A stretch of 64,000 nt of DNA from Amycolatopsis sp. NBC_00345 (GCF_036116635.1 NZ_CP107995.1:8432001-8496000); one strand, 5' to 3'; positions 33,097-42,424 are shown, counted from the stretch's first letter. The notes: a model not told the origin generated them from the letters alone. Numbers and translations are program-made.

Positions 33097-33780
33097 ATGA
33101 GGCAGCCGGTGCGAGTACTGCTCGTCGAGGACGACGAGAACCTGCGGGCCGCGGTGCGCGCCGAACTGGGCGCGGCCGGGTTCGACGTCGTGGTGGCCGC
33201 GGACCTGGCCGGGGCCGACGCCGAGCTGCGGTCCGACGGTTTCGCCTGCGTGGTGCTCGACCGGATGCTCCCGGACGGCGACGGGCTCGACTACGTGCGC
33301 CGGCGCCGCCTCGAAGGGTGGGATGCGCGGGTGCTGTTCATGACGGCGCGTGACCGCGCGTCCGACCGGATCGACGGGTTCACTCACGGGGGTGACGACT
33401 ACGTGGTCAAGCCGTTCTCGGTGGCCGAGCTGACCGCCAGGGTGCGGTCGCTGGCCCGTCCGGGCGCCAGCCGCCCGCCGGTGCTGCGCTTCGCCGACCT
33501 CGAGATCGACTGCGCGCGACGGGAGACCCGGCGCGCCGGCGCGTTGCTCACGCTCTCCGGGCGCGAGTTCGCGGTGCTGGAGTACCTGGCCGTGCACCAC
33601 GAGCAGGCGGTTTCGCGCAGCGACCTGATCGACCACTGCTGGGACGAAAGCGCGGACCCGATGTCCAATGTGGTCGACGCCGTGGTGAAACGGCTGCGGC
33701 GCAAGCTGCGTGAGCCGAGCCTGATCCACACCGTGCGCGGCCGCGGCTACCGGTTCGGCTTCGCGGACCCGGCGCCGTGA
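33097..33780 (+). CDS. OmpR-family response regulator
   Basis: Response regulator of 227 aa with intact receiver (EDDENLR, CVVLDRMLPDGD, YVVKPF) and winged-helix output ('SLIHTVRGRGYRFGF'). The overlapping sensor kinase gene (GTGA) is its partner. Divergent from EccE across 193 bases, it may regulate both directions of the type VII locus. It is paralogous to the orphan regulator at 28631. Confidence 0.9.
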   Translation: MRQPVRVLLVEDDENLRAAVRAELGAAGFDVVVAADLAGADAELRSDGFACVVLDRMLPDGDGLDYVRRRRLEGWDARVLFMTARDRASDRIDGFTHGGDDYVVKPFSVAELTARVRSLARPGASRPPVLRFADLEIDCARRETRRAGALLTLSGREFAVLEYLAVHHEQAVSRSDLIDHCWDESADPMSNVVDAVVKRLRRKLREPSLIHTVRGRGYRFGFADPAP

Positions 33781-35042
33781 GCCGGTCCGCGGCCGACCGG
33801 CTGCGCGGCCTGCGCCGTCTGCTCACCGTGGTCTTCACCGGGATCAACGCGATCGGCCTGATCGTGTTCGCCTGGCTGCTGGTCACCAACGACGACCGGC
33901 AGGGCGACCAGCAGCTCGACGCCCAGCTGGAGCGGGTCACCGCCGTGGTCGCCCGGCTGCTCCAGTTCGACGCCACGAACGGCACCCTGACCACCGGGTT
34001 CGTCGCGCGCGACCAGCTCAACGACGAATGCCCGCAGTTCGCCGTCCTGCCCGGCGCGTCCGGGGACTTCCCGGCTTACACGAGCGCGCAGCAGTGCGTG
34101 CAGGTCGACCTGCCGCTGCTCGGCGGGTTCGCCGACGAGGCGGCCCGCAGCGGGAAGATCGAGTACGGGCAGATCCGCGGCGCGGGCGACCGGCGGCTGC
34201 GGATGCGGGCCGAGCCCGTGCGCAGCACCTCCGGCCAGTACATCGGCGCCGTCGTCGCGGTCACCGACGGGCAGGCCGCCTACGACGACCACGTGCGCTA
34301 CACGTTCATCGTGTTCGGCGGCTGCCTGGTGCTCATCGCCGGGCTGGCGCTGGCCGGTCACTTCTTCGCGGGCCGGGCGATCCGTCCCGCGGCGGCCGCG
34401 CTGGAACAGCAGGAGATCCTGCTCGCCGAGACCGCGCACGACCTGCGCACCCCGGTCGCGGCCCTGCGCGCGCTCGCCGAGACGTCGCTGCGCCACCCTG
34501 ACCAGACCCGGGAGCTGCTGCCGCGCACGGTCCAGCTGGCGTCGCGGATGGGCGGGATCATCGACAGCCTGCTCGTCCGCGCGCGGCTCGCGGCGGGCGT
34601 CGACGACCTGGCGATCCAGCCCGTCTGGCTGGACCAGCTGGTCACCGGGCTGGTCGAGGACACCCCGGCCGGCGGCGCCAGCGTCACCGTGACCGCCGCC
34701 CCGTCGCTGGTCCAGGTCGATCCCGGGCTCATCCAGCGGGCGATCGGGAACCTGCTGGACAACGCGCTGCGCTACGGCCGTCAGCCCGATCAGCCCGCGA
34801 TCGTCCACATCACCGTCGCCGGCGGCCGGGTCACGGTCGCCGACCACGGGCCCGGGGTCGAGGACGCCGTCGCCGACGGCACCCTCGACCGGTTCACCAG
34901 CGGCAGCGGCTCGACCGGCCTCGGCCTGTCGATCGTCCGATGGGTCGCCCAGGCCCACGGCGGCTCGCTCACGGTGTACAACGCCGACGAGGGCGGGGCG
35001 ATCTTCGAACTCGTGCTGCCCGTGGCCAGCCCCCGCGCCTGA
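33777..35042 (+). CDS. Sensor histidine kinase
   Basis: Membrane sensor kinase of 421 aa. Two transmembrane helices (about 15-37 and 175-195) flank an extracytoplasmic domain. The phospho-acceptor His is in ETAHDLRTPVAAL (H box), followed by N, G1 (ADHGPGVE) and G2 (GSTGLGLSIV) boxes. Start GTG 33777 overlaps the regulator stop. The signal is unknown; the setting between EccE and the fibronectin protein suggests an envelope or secretion stress cue. Confidence 0.9.
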   Translation: MSRSAADRLRGLRRLLTVVFTGINAIGLIVFAWLLVTNDDRQGDQQLDAQLERVTAVVARLLQFDATNGTLTTGFVARDQLNDECPQFAVLPGASGDFPAYTSAQQCVQVDLPLLGGFADEAARSGKIEYGQIRGAGDRRLRMRAEPVRSTSGQYIGAVVAVTDGQAAYDDHVRYTFIVFGGCLVLIAGLALAGHFFAGRAIRPAAAALEQQEILLAETAHDLRTPVAALRALAETSLRHPDQTRELLPRTVQLASRMGGIIDSLLVRARLAAGVDDLAIQPVWLDQLVTGLVEDTPAGGASVTVTAAPSLVQVDPGLIQRAIGNLLDNALRYGRQPDQPAIVHITVAGGRVTVADHGPGVEDAVADGTLDRFTSGSGSTGLGLSIVRWVAQAHGGSLTVYNADEGGAIFELVLPVASPRA

Positions 35043-35048
35043 CCGGTT

Positions 35049-35133
35049 GCGCCCCAATGTGGCGTTCGGTGCGCTCAACGCAACCAATGTGGCGTTCGGT
35101 GCGTTGGACGCAACCAACGCCACATTGGGGCGC
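35049..35133. repeat. 18-bp perfect palindrome with an inner direct copy
   Basis: Outer arms 35049-35066 and 35116-35133 (left begins GCGCCCCAATGTGG) are perfect inverted copies. Between them the word AATGTGGCGTTCGGTGCG occurs twice in direct orientation (35056 and 35086). Two alternative hairpins can form. It lies between the sensor kinase and the FN3 gene, most likely a terminator. Confidence 0.8.
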
Positions 35134-35220
35134 TCGGGTGTAACGGGACGGCGGCGGAGAGTGGCCCTTTCCGGCCATAGCCGGGACCCCTCCCCGCCAA
35201 CGCGGCTAACCTCCCGTCCC

Positions 35221-37353
35221 GTGAGCGAGAACACTCGGCGCAACCCGTCAAGAAAGACCGTGTCTTGGCGGACCCGGCTGCCCGTGATCGCCGTTGTGGT
35301 GGTCGCGGCCGCCGCCGTGACCGCGGCGGTGACCGGTGCGGCGAAGCCGCTGCCAGGGATGCGGGTGGTGCCCGGCGGCCACTGGGTCTACAACTCCGTG
35401 CTGCAGGCCGCCTTCCACCTGGACGGCGGCACCGCGGGGATCGACGCCCAGGCGGCCGTGCCGGGTGACCAGGGCAGCCAGGTGGTGCAGGGCGACACCA
35501 ACGGCTACGTCGTGGGCGACTCGCGGATCAGCCGGTTCGGCAAGTCGGACCTGACGGCGGGCCCGGCGGTCGCGCCGCCGTCGAAGGAGGTCCCGCTGGG
35601 CCTGGAGACGGCAGGCGGCCCGTACCTGGTCTACCGCCAGGCCGGGCAGGTCGTCCGGCTCGGCGACCCGTCCGCCACGATGTCGGCGGGCGGCCCGATC
35701 AGCGACGCGGTCGCCACCGCCGACGGCACGGTCTGGCTGCTGCGCACCAGCTCCGGCCTGCTCTGCCGGCTGGACCAGGGCGCGGACCGCGTCACGTCCT
35801 GCCCGGTCGTGCTCCCGGCCGGCCACACCGGCTCGCTGACCGTCGTCGGCGACCAGCCCCACTTCGTGGACACCACCGACGGCACCTTGCGCTCCGTCGG
35901 AACCGGCGGGCTCGGCGACGCGGTACCAATGGGCCTGTCCCCGTCGGCCGGGCTGCGTCCGGCGGCGAACGACGTGTCCGGCCGGGTGCCGCTGCTCGAC
36001 CAGCAGACGAACCGGCTCTACCTCGTCGACCCCGCGCCGAAGCCGCAGAAGCCGGTGACCGTGCAGCTCCCCGCCGGGCAGTACGACGGACCGGTGGCGG
36101 GCGGCTCGGTCGTCGCGCTGGTGGACCGCTCGTCGGGCACTTTGCTCACCTTCGACGGCACCGGCAAACAGTCCGACGCCAAGCCGATCCCGCCCGGCGC
36201 CGGCACTTCGCGGCTGGACCGCGGTGAGGACTCCCAGGTCTACGTCGACGGCGGGCAGGGCACCCACGTACTGGTCGTCGGCAAGGACGGCAAGGTCACG
36301 GACGTCCCGGTCGTGCCGCCGCCCACCGGCAAGCCCGACCAGCCGGCCCCGGGCCAGCCCCCCGCGCCGCCGCAGCCGGGCACACTGCCCCCGGCCGAGC
36401 AGCGGGGAACCGGCGACGCCATCCCGCAGCCGCCGGACACCAACGCGGGCAACAAGCCCAGCCCGCCGGCCCGTACCCAGGACAAGCCCGCCAAACCGGC
36501 CAAGCCCCCGGCACCGCCCGCGGTACCGGCGAGCCCGCCGGGAGCGCCGCCTTCGGTGTCGGCCACCGGCGGCGCCGGATCGGCGACGGTCAGCTGGGGA
36601 GCCGCGGCGGAGAACCGCGCGGCCGTGACGTCCTACCGGATCAGCTGGTCCGGCGGCTCGAAAACGGTCGCCGGCGGCACCCGTCAGGCCAGCATCCCCG
36701 GCCTGACCGACGGAACCCGCTACACCTTCACCGTGGTCGCGGTGAACAAGGCGGGCACCGGACCGGGCGCGTCGGCCTCGGCCACCCCGGCCTCGGCAGC
36801 GTCCGCGCCCGGGCTCACGGCGACCTACAAGGGCGGCGGCGCGTCGCTCTCGTGGACGCAGCCGGACCTCGGTGGCGGCCAGCTGGTGAACTACCTGGTG
36901 ACCGGGACCGGACAGGCGCAGCAGACCGTTTCCGGTACTACGGCGACGTATTCCGGTCTCGCTGCGGGGAAGTCGTACACGTTCACGGTGCGCGCGGTGA
37001 CCAAGACCCCGGACGGTGAGACTCGTAATGGGGCGACGGCGTCGAAGTCGATCACGGTTCCGGCGCAGTCGGTCACCATCAGCCGCGGTGCCGACACCAG
37101 CTCATCCAACTGCAGTGACGACTGCGCCTTCGTGAACGTCTCCATGAAGGGCTTCGCGCCGAACACGAAGTACCAGATCAGGCTCAGCTCGTCCAGCAAC
37201 AACAACGTCCAGACCGAATCCGGCACCACCAACGCGAGTGGCTCGCTGAACTACAACGAACTCGACTACGACGTGGCGGGCGAGACGATCTTCGTTCAGG
37301 TCATCGCGCCGGACGGCACTATCGTCAGGTCCAAATCGATCGTTTGGAAATGA
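35221..37353 (+). CDS. Membrane-anchored fibronectin type III protein of the type VII locus
   Basis: A 710-residue protein with one N-terminal transmembrane helix (about 18-40) and a large extracytoplasmic part. Residues about 45-360 look like beta-propeller strands (repeated VAxxD, TxDGTxW, VDxTDGTLR). A Pro-rich linker (about 360-440) and two fibronectin-III domains (about 440-530 and 535-625) follow, and the end is a Ser/Asn-rich strand region. Start is GTG 35221. The gene is followed after four bases by MoxR. It may be an envelope scaffold for the module; the precise role is not known to me. Confidence 0.72.
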   Translation: MSENTRRNPSRKTVSWRTRLPVIAVVVVAAAAVTAAVTGAAKPLPGMRVVPGGHWVYNSVLQAAFHLDGGTAGIDAQAAVPGDQGSQVVQGDTNGYVVGDSRISRFGKSDLTAGPAVAPPSKEVPLGLETAGGPYLVYRQAGQVVRLGDPSATMSAGGPISDAVATADGTVWLLRTSSGLLCRLDQGADRVTSCPVVLPAGHTGSLTVVGDQPHFVDTTDGTLRSVGTGGLGDAVPMGLSPSAGLRPAANDVSGRVPLLDQQTNRLYLVDPAPKPQKPVTVQLPAGQYDGPVAGGSVVALVDRSSGTLLTFDGTGKQSDAKPIPPGAGTSRLDRGEDSQVYVDGGQGTHVLVVGKDGKVTDVPVVPPPTGKPDQPAPGQPPAPPQPGTLPPAEQRGTGDAIPQPPDTNAGNKPSPPARTQDKPAKPAKPPAPPAVPASPPGAPPSVSATGGAGSATVSWGAAAENRAAVTSYRISWSGGSKTVAGGTRQASIPGLTDGTRYTFTVVAVNKAGTGPGASASATPASAASAPGLTATYKGGGASLSWTQPDLGGGQLVNYLVTGTGQAQQTVSGTTATYSGLAAGKSYTFTVRAVTKTPDGETRNGATASKSITVPAQSVTISRGADTSSSNCSDDCAFVNVSMKGFAPNTKYQIRLSSSSNNNVQTESGTTNASGSLNYNELDYDVAGETIFVQVIAPDGTIVRSKSIVWK

Positions 37354-37357
37354 ACCG

Positions 37358-38320
37358 ATGACTCCAGAAATCGCGCCCGGCGCCGTTTACGAGCGCATCG
37401 CCGCCAATGTCCACAGTGTACTGCGCGGGAAGCCGCAGCTGGTGCGCCTGGCGATCGCCGCCGTGTTCGCCGAGGGACACCTGCTGGTCGAGGACGTGCC
37501 GGGCGTCGGCAAGACGACGCTGGCCCGCTGCCTGGCGCGCAGCATTGGCGGGTCGTGGAACCGCATCCAGTTCACGCCCGACCTGCTGCCCGGCGACATC
37601 ACCGGGGTGCCGGTGTACCACCAGCGCGCCGAGCGGTTCGAGTTCCACCCCGGCGGGATCTTCGCGAACGTGGTCGTCGCCGACGAGATCAACCGCGGTA
37701 CGCCGAAGACCCAGTCGGCGCTGCTGGAGGTGATGGGCGAGCGGACGGTCACGGTGGACGCCGTCCGGCACGAGGTGCCGCGGCCGTTCCTGGTCGTGGC
37801 CACCCAGAACCCGATCGAGATGGCGGGCACCTACCGGCTGCCCGAGGCGCAGCTGGACCGGTTCCTGATGCGGCTGGAGGTCGGCTACCCCGACCTCGCG
37901 TCCGAGGTGAAGGTGATCATGGGCGACTGCGCCGGGATCGGCCCGGACGAGCTGTCGCCGGTGGTCGACATCCCGACCCTGCAGCAGGCCATCGCGCAGG
38001 TCCGCGCGGCGCACGTGGACGGCGCGGTCTGCGAGTACGCCGCCCGGCTCGCCGGGGCCACCCGCACCCACGCCGCCCTGCGTTACGGCGCCAGCCCGCG
38101 CGGCAGCATCGCGCTCATCCGCGCGGCGCAAGGACTCGCGGCCACCTACGGCCGCGGCTTCGTGACTCCGGACGACGTCAAGGAAATCGCCCAGCCGGTA
38201 CTGGCGCACCGGCTGATCCTCACCACCGACGCGGAGCTGAACAACCGCCGTCCCGCCGACGTCGTCGACGAGGTGCTCGCCACGACCCCGGCCCCGGCCG
38301 GCACGGGAGCGAGGGCCTGA
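37358..38320 (+). CDS. MoxR-family AAA ATPase
   Basis: AAA+ chaperone of 320 aa. Walker A EDVPGVGKTTLARCLA, Walker B VVADEINR and sensor 'VVATQNPIE' are present. MoxR proteins with a downstream DUF58 (VWA-like) protein act as chaperone-like units that assemble metal or envelope complexes. Here the order MoxR-DUF58-transglutaminase is followed inside a type VII locus, four bases after the FN3 gene. Confidence 0.92.
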   Translation: MTPEIAPGAVYERIAANVHSVLRGKPQLVRLAIAAVFAEGHLLVEDVPGVGKTTLARCLARSIGGSWNRIQFTPDLLPGDITGVPVYHQRAERFEFHPGGIFANVVVADEINRGTPKTQSALLEVMGERTVTVDAVRHEVPRPFLVVATQNPIEMAGTYRLPEAQLDRFLMRLEVGYPDLASEVKVIMGDCAGIGPDELSPVVDIPTLQQAIAQVRAAHVDGAVCEYAARLAGATRTHAALRYGASPRGSIALIRAAQGLAATYGRGFVTPDDVKEIAQPVLAHRLILTTDAELNNRRPADVVDEVLATTPAPAGTGARA

Positions 38321-39447
38321 TGCTCCGGCCGACCCGGCGCGGCCTCGGTGTCCTGGTGACGACGGTGGTCCTGTTCGCCTTCGGTCAGCTGGCCGGATAT
38401 CCGCTGTTCCTCGCGATTTCCGGCGCCGGGGCCGGGGCGCTCGTCGCGGCGGCCGCGGTCACGGGACGGCGCCCCCGGGTGGCCGTCAGCCGCGAGGTCT
38501 ACCCCGACCGGGTCGAACGCGGCCGTCCGGCGTTCGCCAAGCTGCGCGTGCACAACCCGACCGGCCGTCGCCAGGGCGCGTTCAGCGCGGGCGACCGGGT
38601 CGGCGCCGGGTTCCACTCCGTCAGCGTGCGCGCGCTGGCAGCCGGGGCCGAGGCCGTGCACCACTACGACCTGCCCACCGAACGCCGGGGCAAGCACCAG
38701 GTCGGACCGCTCACCCTCGACCGCGGCGACCCGCTTGGCCTCGGCCGCCGCCGGTTGACGACCGGCGAGACCGCGACCCTGTGGGTGCACCCGCGGATCC
38801 ACGTGATGCGCGCGCCCGCCGGCGGCCGTCCGCGTCACCACCACGAGGGCGCGGCCGTCGACGAACGGCTGCGCGGCTCGTTCGACCTGCGCGAGGTCCG
38901 GGAGTACGTGCCCGGGGACGAGGTCCGCCACCTGCACTGGAAGGCGACCGCGCGGACCGGGCAGCTGATGGTCCGCGACTACGTCGACCCCGACCAGCCG
39001 CGGTTCACGGCGCTGCTCGACACCCGCGTCCAGGGCCCGTTGCTGGAGGAGGCGGTGGACCTGGCGGCGTCGCTGGTCGCGTCCGCCGCACGGGCGGACC
39101 AGCCGGCCCGGCTGGTCACCGCCGGCGGCCTCGACGTCGACACCGGCGGGGGCCCCGCGGCGTTACGGCGGCTGCTGGACGCGCTGACCGTGCTGGAGCC
39201 GTCCGGGGATTCCGCGCTGGTGCCCGAAGACCTGGTCCGCTCCGGGGTCGGCGGGCTGGCCGTGGTCACCGCCGGCGGCACGGCCGCGGACCGGGCCGCG
39301 CTGGCCGCCCTGCGGGGCCGGTACTCCCACGTGGTCGTGTTCGTCCTCGGCGACGCCGGGTCGCTGCGCGGGCTCCCGGACACCACGGTGCTGCCGGTGT
39401 CGGGCGCCGCCGACGCCGCCCGTCGCTGGAATGCGATCGCGCGATGA
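38320..39447 (+). CDS. DUF58 membrane protein (MoxR partner)
   Basis: A 375-residue protein with two N-terminal helices (about 8-45) and the DUF58 core (FDLREVREYVPGDEVRHLHW, then KATARTGQLMVRDY). DUF58 proteins partner MoxR ATPases. It overlaps the MoxR stop by one base and the next start by four (ATGA). It carries a TTA leucine codon at 39163. Confidence 0.9.
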   Translation: MLRPTRRGLGVLVTTVVLFAFGQLAGYPLFLAISGAGAGALVAAAAVTGRRPRVAVSREVYPDRVERGRPAFAKLRVHNPTGRRQGAFSAGDRVGAGFHSVSVRALAAGAEAVHHYDLPTERRGKHQVGPLTLDRGDPLGLGRRRLTTGETATLWVHPRIHVMRAPAGGRPRHHHEGAAVDERLRGSFDLREVREYVPGDEVRHLHWKATARTGQLMVRDYVDPDQPRFTALLDTRVQGPLLEEAVDLAASLVASAARADQPARLVTAGGLDVDTGGGPAALRRLLDALTVLEPSGDSALVPEDLVRSGVGGLAVVTAGGTAADRAALAALRGRYSHVVVFVLGDAGSLRGLPDTTVLPVSGAADAARRWNAIAR

Positions 39448-41714
39448 GTCCACAGTGGATGGACAACTTGGCGGACCGGCTGCGCTCGAAGCCACCCTCC
39501 GCGCGCGACGATGCCCTGAAGGCCACCTTCAGGGACCCAGATGCCCTCAAGGTGGCCTTCAGGGACCCAGATGCCCTCAAGGTGGCCTTCAGGGACCCAG
39601 ATGCCCTGAAGGCCACCTTCAGGGACCCAGATGCCCTCAAGGTGGCCTTCAGGGCGCGCAGCGGGGCGACGGCGCTGGTACTGCTCACCACGGGGCTGGC
39701 GGGGATGTTGTTCGCGCCGGTGTTCGGGGTGAAGGCGCTGGTCCTCCCGATCGTCGTGGTGGTGGCGGTGTGCTTCGGTGTCACCGAGCTGTGCACCCGG
39801 GTGGCCGCGCTGACGCCGTGGCGGCCGGTGCTGGTGCTCCTCGTCGGGCTGCTGGCGCTGGGGGAGCTCGAGTTCGGGCCGGGGCTGCCGGACGCGACGA
39901 TGGTGGGCGGCCTGCTCGACGGCGTCACCCAGTCCTGGCAGCTGACCCTGCAGTCGACCTGGCCGGCCCGGCCGGACCCCGAGCTGCTCCTGTTCGTCCC
40001 CCTCGCCGTGCTGGTCGCCGCGATGCTGAGCGTGGAACTGTTGCGCCGTCCGGCTTTCGCGCTGATCCCCGGCTTGGTGGTCGCCGGGCTGAGCCAGGCG
40101 TACGTCCCGCTGACCGGGCCGGCCGCGACGGCGGCCGGACTCGCGTACGCCGTGGTCGCCGGGGCGCTGCTGATGCTCACCCGCCGCCACGGCGCCCGGG
40201 CGGTGTTCCTCGTCCCGACCGCGGTGCTGGCGGTGGCCGTCTCGGTCGGCGTCACCGCGGTCGACCAGGGCTCGCAGCCGTCGCTGGCGATCCAGCACGA
40301 AGCCGCGCCGCTGCCGCCGCTGCGGATCAGCGACCCGCTCGACGGGATCGCGGACCGGCTCACGCACCCGGCCGTGCCCGTGTTCAGCTACACCGGCGCG
40401 GCCCCGGTCGACCGCTGGCGGCTGGCGGTGCTCGACGACTTCGACGGCGTCACCTGGCGCTCCGACACGGGTTACCGGCGGCTGGGCGCCTCCCTTGGCG
40501 ACGCCGCGCACCAGGTGCGGATCACCGTGCCGGCGGCGACCGACGGGCCGTGGCTGCCGAGCCAGCCCGAACCGGTCGCGGTCGCCGGCGTGGCGCCGCT
40601 GGTCGACCAGGGCAGCGGTGTGCTGCTGCTGCCGGATCGGACCGGGCCGGTCAGCTACGACCTCGGCTGGCGGGAGCCCGCCACCTCGAATGACCTGCTG
40701 GACGCCGGGATCGACCCGGCCGCGGTGACCGGCGGCGTCGGCCAGGTGCCGGCCGGGGTCGCCGAGCTGGCCCGGACCGCGACCGGTGGGCTGCGGCCGT
40801 CGTTCCGCGCCGCGCTGGTGCTGGAGCGCTACCTCGCCGAGCACTACCAGCGCGCGACCGGGCCGACGCTGCCCACCGGGAGCGGCTGGACGCAGCTACG
40901 GACGTTCTTGTTCGGTACCAAGGCCGGCACGAGCGAGCAGTTCGCGGCCGCGTACGTGGCGCTGGCCCGGATCACCGGCATCCCGGCCCGGCTCGCGGTC
41001 GGCTTCCGCACGCCCGCGGGGGCTGCCGGGACCACAACTGTCCACAATGGAGACGCGTTCGCCTGGCCCGAGGTGGCGGTCGCGGGGGTCGGCTGGGTGC
41101 CGCTGGACCCGGCCGGCGGCGCGGCCGGCGGTTCCGGTGAGAACCAGGCCGGGCTGGCCCGGGCGACCGCGCAGGCCAGGGCCGAGCTGCCGCCGCCGCC
41201 CCAGCTGCGTGACCCGGACGTGCCGAAGGGGGACCAGGCCGAGGCCGGGGCCGGGTCGTCCGGTGGCTGGCTGCCGGTCCCGCCGGGCTGGCTCTTCGCC
41301 GGGCTCGCCGCGCTGGTGCTGCTGCTGGTGGCCGCGATCCCGGTGCTGCGCAAAGTCCGGACCGCCCGACGGCTCCGCCGGACCGGGGCGGACGCCGTCG
41401 TCGCGGCTTGGCGGGAAGCCAGAGATCTGCTTCGTGCGCACGGTATCGCGGTCCCACGCGGCGCCACTGTCCGTGACCTGGCCGGTCTTCTACCCTCCAC
41501 AATGGACAATTCGGTGGCGGAAGGCCTGGAGTGGCTGGCCCGTCAGGTGGACGTCGCCCTCTGGTCCGGCGGCGCCGCGGACGACGGAACGGTGTCGCAG
41601 GCGTGGTCGGCGGTCCGGGCCATCCGCAAGGGCCTGGCCGGGACGCCGGTGCGCACCCGGCTGCGGGCCGCGTTCGAGGTCCGCAGCCTGATCGCCGAGC
41701 CGGCTGGCAGCTAG
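39444..41714 (+). CDS. TgpA-like transglutaminase-fold membrane protein with in-frame palindromic repeats
   Basis: A 756-residue protein. After residues 1-22 comes a 5 x 10-residue repeat, DALK(A/V)(T/A)FRDP (23-72), encoded by 30-bp palindromic units. Then six or so transmembrane helices (about 75-270), a large extracytoplasmic domain with the transglutaminase-like fold (about 390-570), and a final helix (about 610-632). In active enzymes the key residues are Cys in G-x-C-E-x-F and His in H-A-W-x-E; here they read GTSEQF (S497) and FAWPE (F539), so catalysis is unlikely. Start ATG 39444 overlaps the DUF58 stop. Confidence 0.85.
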   Translation: MSPQWMDNLADRLRSKPPSARDDALKATFRDPDALKVAFRDPDALKVAFRDPDALKATFRDPDALKVAFRARSGATALVLLTTGLAGMLFAPVFGVKALVLPIVVVVAVCFGVTELCTRVAALTPWRPVLVLLVGLLALGELEFGPGLPDATMVGGLLDGVTQSWQLTLQSTWPARPDPELLLFVPLAVLVAAMLSVELLRRPAFALIPGLVVAGLSQAYVPLTGPAATAAGLAYAVVAGALLMLTRRHGARAVFLVPTAVLAVAVSVGVTAVDQGSQPSLAIQHEAAPLPPLRISDPLDGIADRLTHPAVPVFSYTGAAPVDRWRLAVLDDFDGVTWRSDTGYRRLGASLGDAAHQVRITVPAATDGPWLPSQPEPVAVAGVAPLVDQGSGVLLLPDRTGPVSYDLGWREPATSNDLLDAGIDPAAVTGGVGQVPAGVAELARTATGGLRPSFRAALVLERYLAEHYQRATGPTLPTGSGWTQLRTFLFGTKAGTSEQFAAAYVALARITGIPARLAVGFRTPAGAAGTTTVHNGDAFAWPEVAVAGVGWVPLDPAGGAAGGSGENQAGLARATAQARAELPPPPQLRDPDVPKGDQAEAGAGSSGGWLPVPPGWLFAGLAALVLLLVAAIPVLRKVRTARRLRRTGADAVVAAWREARDLLRAHGIAVPRGATVRDLAGLLPSTMDNSVAEGLEWLARQVDVALWSGGAADDGTVSQAWSAVRAIRKGLAGTPVRTRLRAAFEVRSLIAEPAGS
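39510..39657 (+). repeat. Five 30-bp palindromic units inside the TgpA-like gene
   Basis: Units begin at 39510, 39540, 39570, 39600 and 39630. Units 1 and 4 carry CCCTGAAGG-CCA-CCTTCAGGG, a perfect 9-bp hairpin; units 2, 3 and 5 carry the near-inverse form with TGG in the loop and one C:C mismatch. Each is exactly ten codons and adds the repeated peptide. Confidence 0.95.
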
Positions 41715-41760
41715 CGGCCAGCCGGGGCCGGGCCGGGATTCCGGCGGCGAAACTGGCTCC

Positions 41761-42084
41761 ATGACCGACGCCGAGCAGATCCGCCGCGTGCGCGACGAAC
41801 TCGCCGCGCTGGAGGAGCCCGCCGAGTCCCCGGACGGACTGGTGGAGGTGACCGTGGGCGCGCAGGGACAGCTGCGGTCGCTGTGGCTCGACCCGCGCGT
41901 CTACCGGAATCAGGACGCCGCGGCGCTGGCCGAGGACATCGTCGAGGCCGTCCGCGAGGCAGCCGAGTCCGCCGAAGCGCGCGCCCTCGCCATCGCCGAA
42001 CCCGTGCTGGCGCCCGGCGACACCGACCCGTTCCTCGGTCCGGCGCTCGCCGAACTCGGCCGGCTCACCCAGCAGGAGGCCTAG
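41761..42084 (+). CDS. YbaB/EbfC-like small protein of the type VII locus
   Basis: A 107-residue protein with a YbaB-like plan: N-terminal helix, then SPDGLVEVTVGAQGQLRSLW, 'LDPRVYRN', then a helix of Glu/Ala. YbaB/EbfC proteins bind DNA as nucleoid factors; ESX-linked copies may instead bind substrate partners. Its stop is immediately followed by the next start (TAG-ATG). Confidence 0.7.
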   Translation: MTDAEQIRRVRDELAALEEPAESPDGLVEVTVGAQGQLRSLWLDPRVYRNQDAAALAEDIVEAVREAAESAEARALAIAEPVLAPGDTDPFLGPALAELGRLTQQEA

Positions 42085-42402
42085 ATGACCCAGGGCATGC
42101 ACATGGACACCGGGGGCACCACCGGGGCGATGAGTTCGCTCGCCTCCGCGGACGCCGCCGTCGAGCAGGCCTGGTCGAGCGCCCGCGGCCAGATCGACGG
42201 GATCGGCGGGCAGCTGGGGCAGGGCCCGCTCGGCCAGGCCTTCATGGCCGGCTACCGCCCGGCCGTCACCCAGATCGATCAGACGGTGCAGACGACGGTC
42301 ACCGCCGGGATGAAGCTCGCCCAGGCGGGCCGGCAGTCCATCGCGGACTACGTGCGCGCGGACAACCAGGCCGCCTCTTCGTTCACCATGCTCGGGCACT
42401 GA
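42085..42402 (+). CDS. Small ESX-type secreted protein candidate
   Basis: A 105-residue helical protein with the WXG100-like length and a two-helix pattern. It lacks the Trp-x-Gly motif (AWSSARG instead) but has a C-terminal YVRAD, a match to the type VII export signal Y-x-x-x-D/E. It directly follows the YbaB-like gene and precedes a large candidate substrate, suggesting a co-secreted pair. No closer family recognised. Confidence 0.65.
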   Translation: MTQGMHMDTGGTTGAMSSLASADAAVEQAWSSARGQIDGIGGQLGQGPLGQAFMAGYRPAVTQIDQTVQTTVTAGMKLAQAGRQSIADYVRADNQAASSFTMLGH

Positions 42403-42424
42403 GGAAGAAAGCCGAGGGGGAGAC

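Noticed and set aside
33079..33102. Direct repeat ACATGAGG as a response-regulator binding site
   Set aside because: The second copy overlaps the start codon and the first supplies the ribosome site, so the repeat is explained without regulation.
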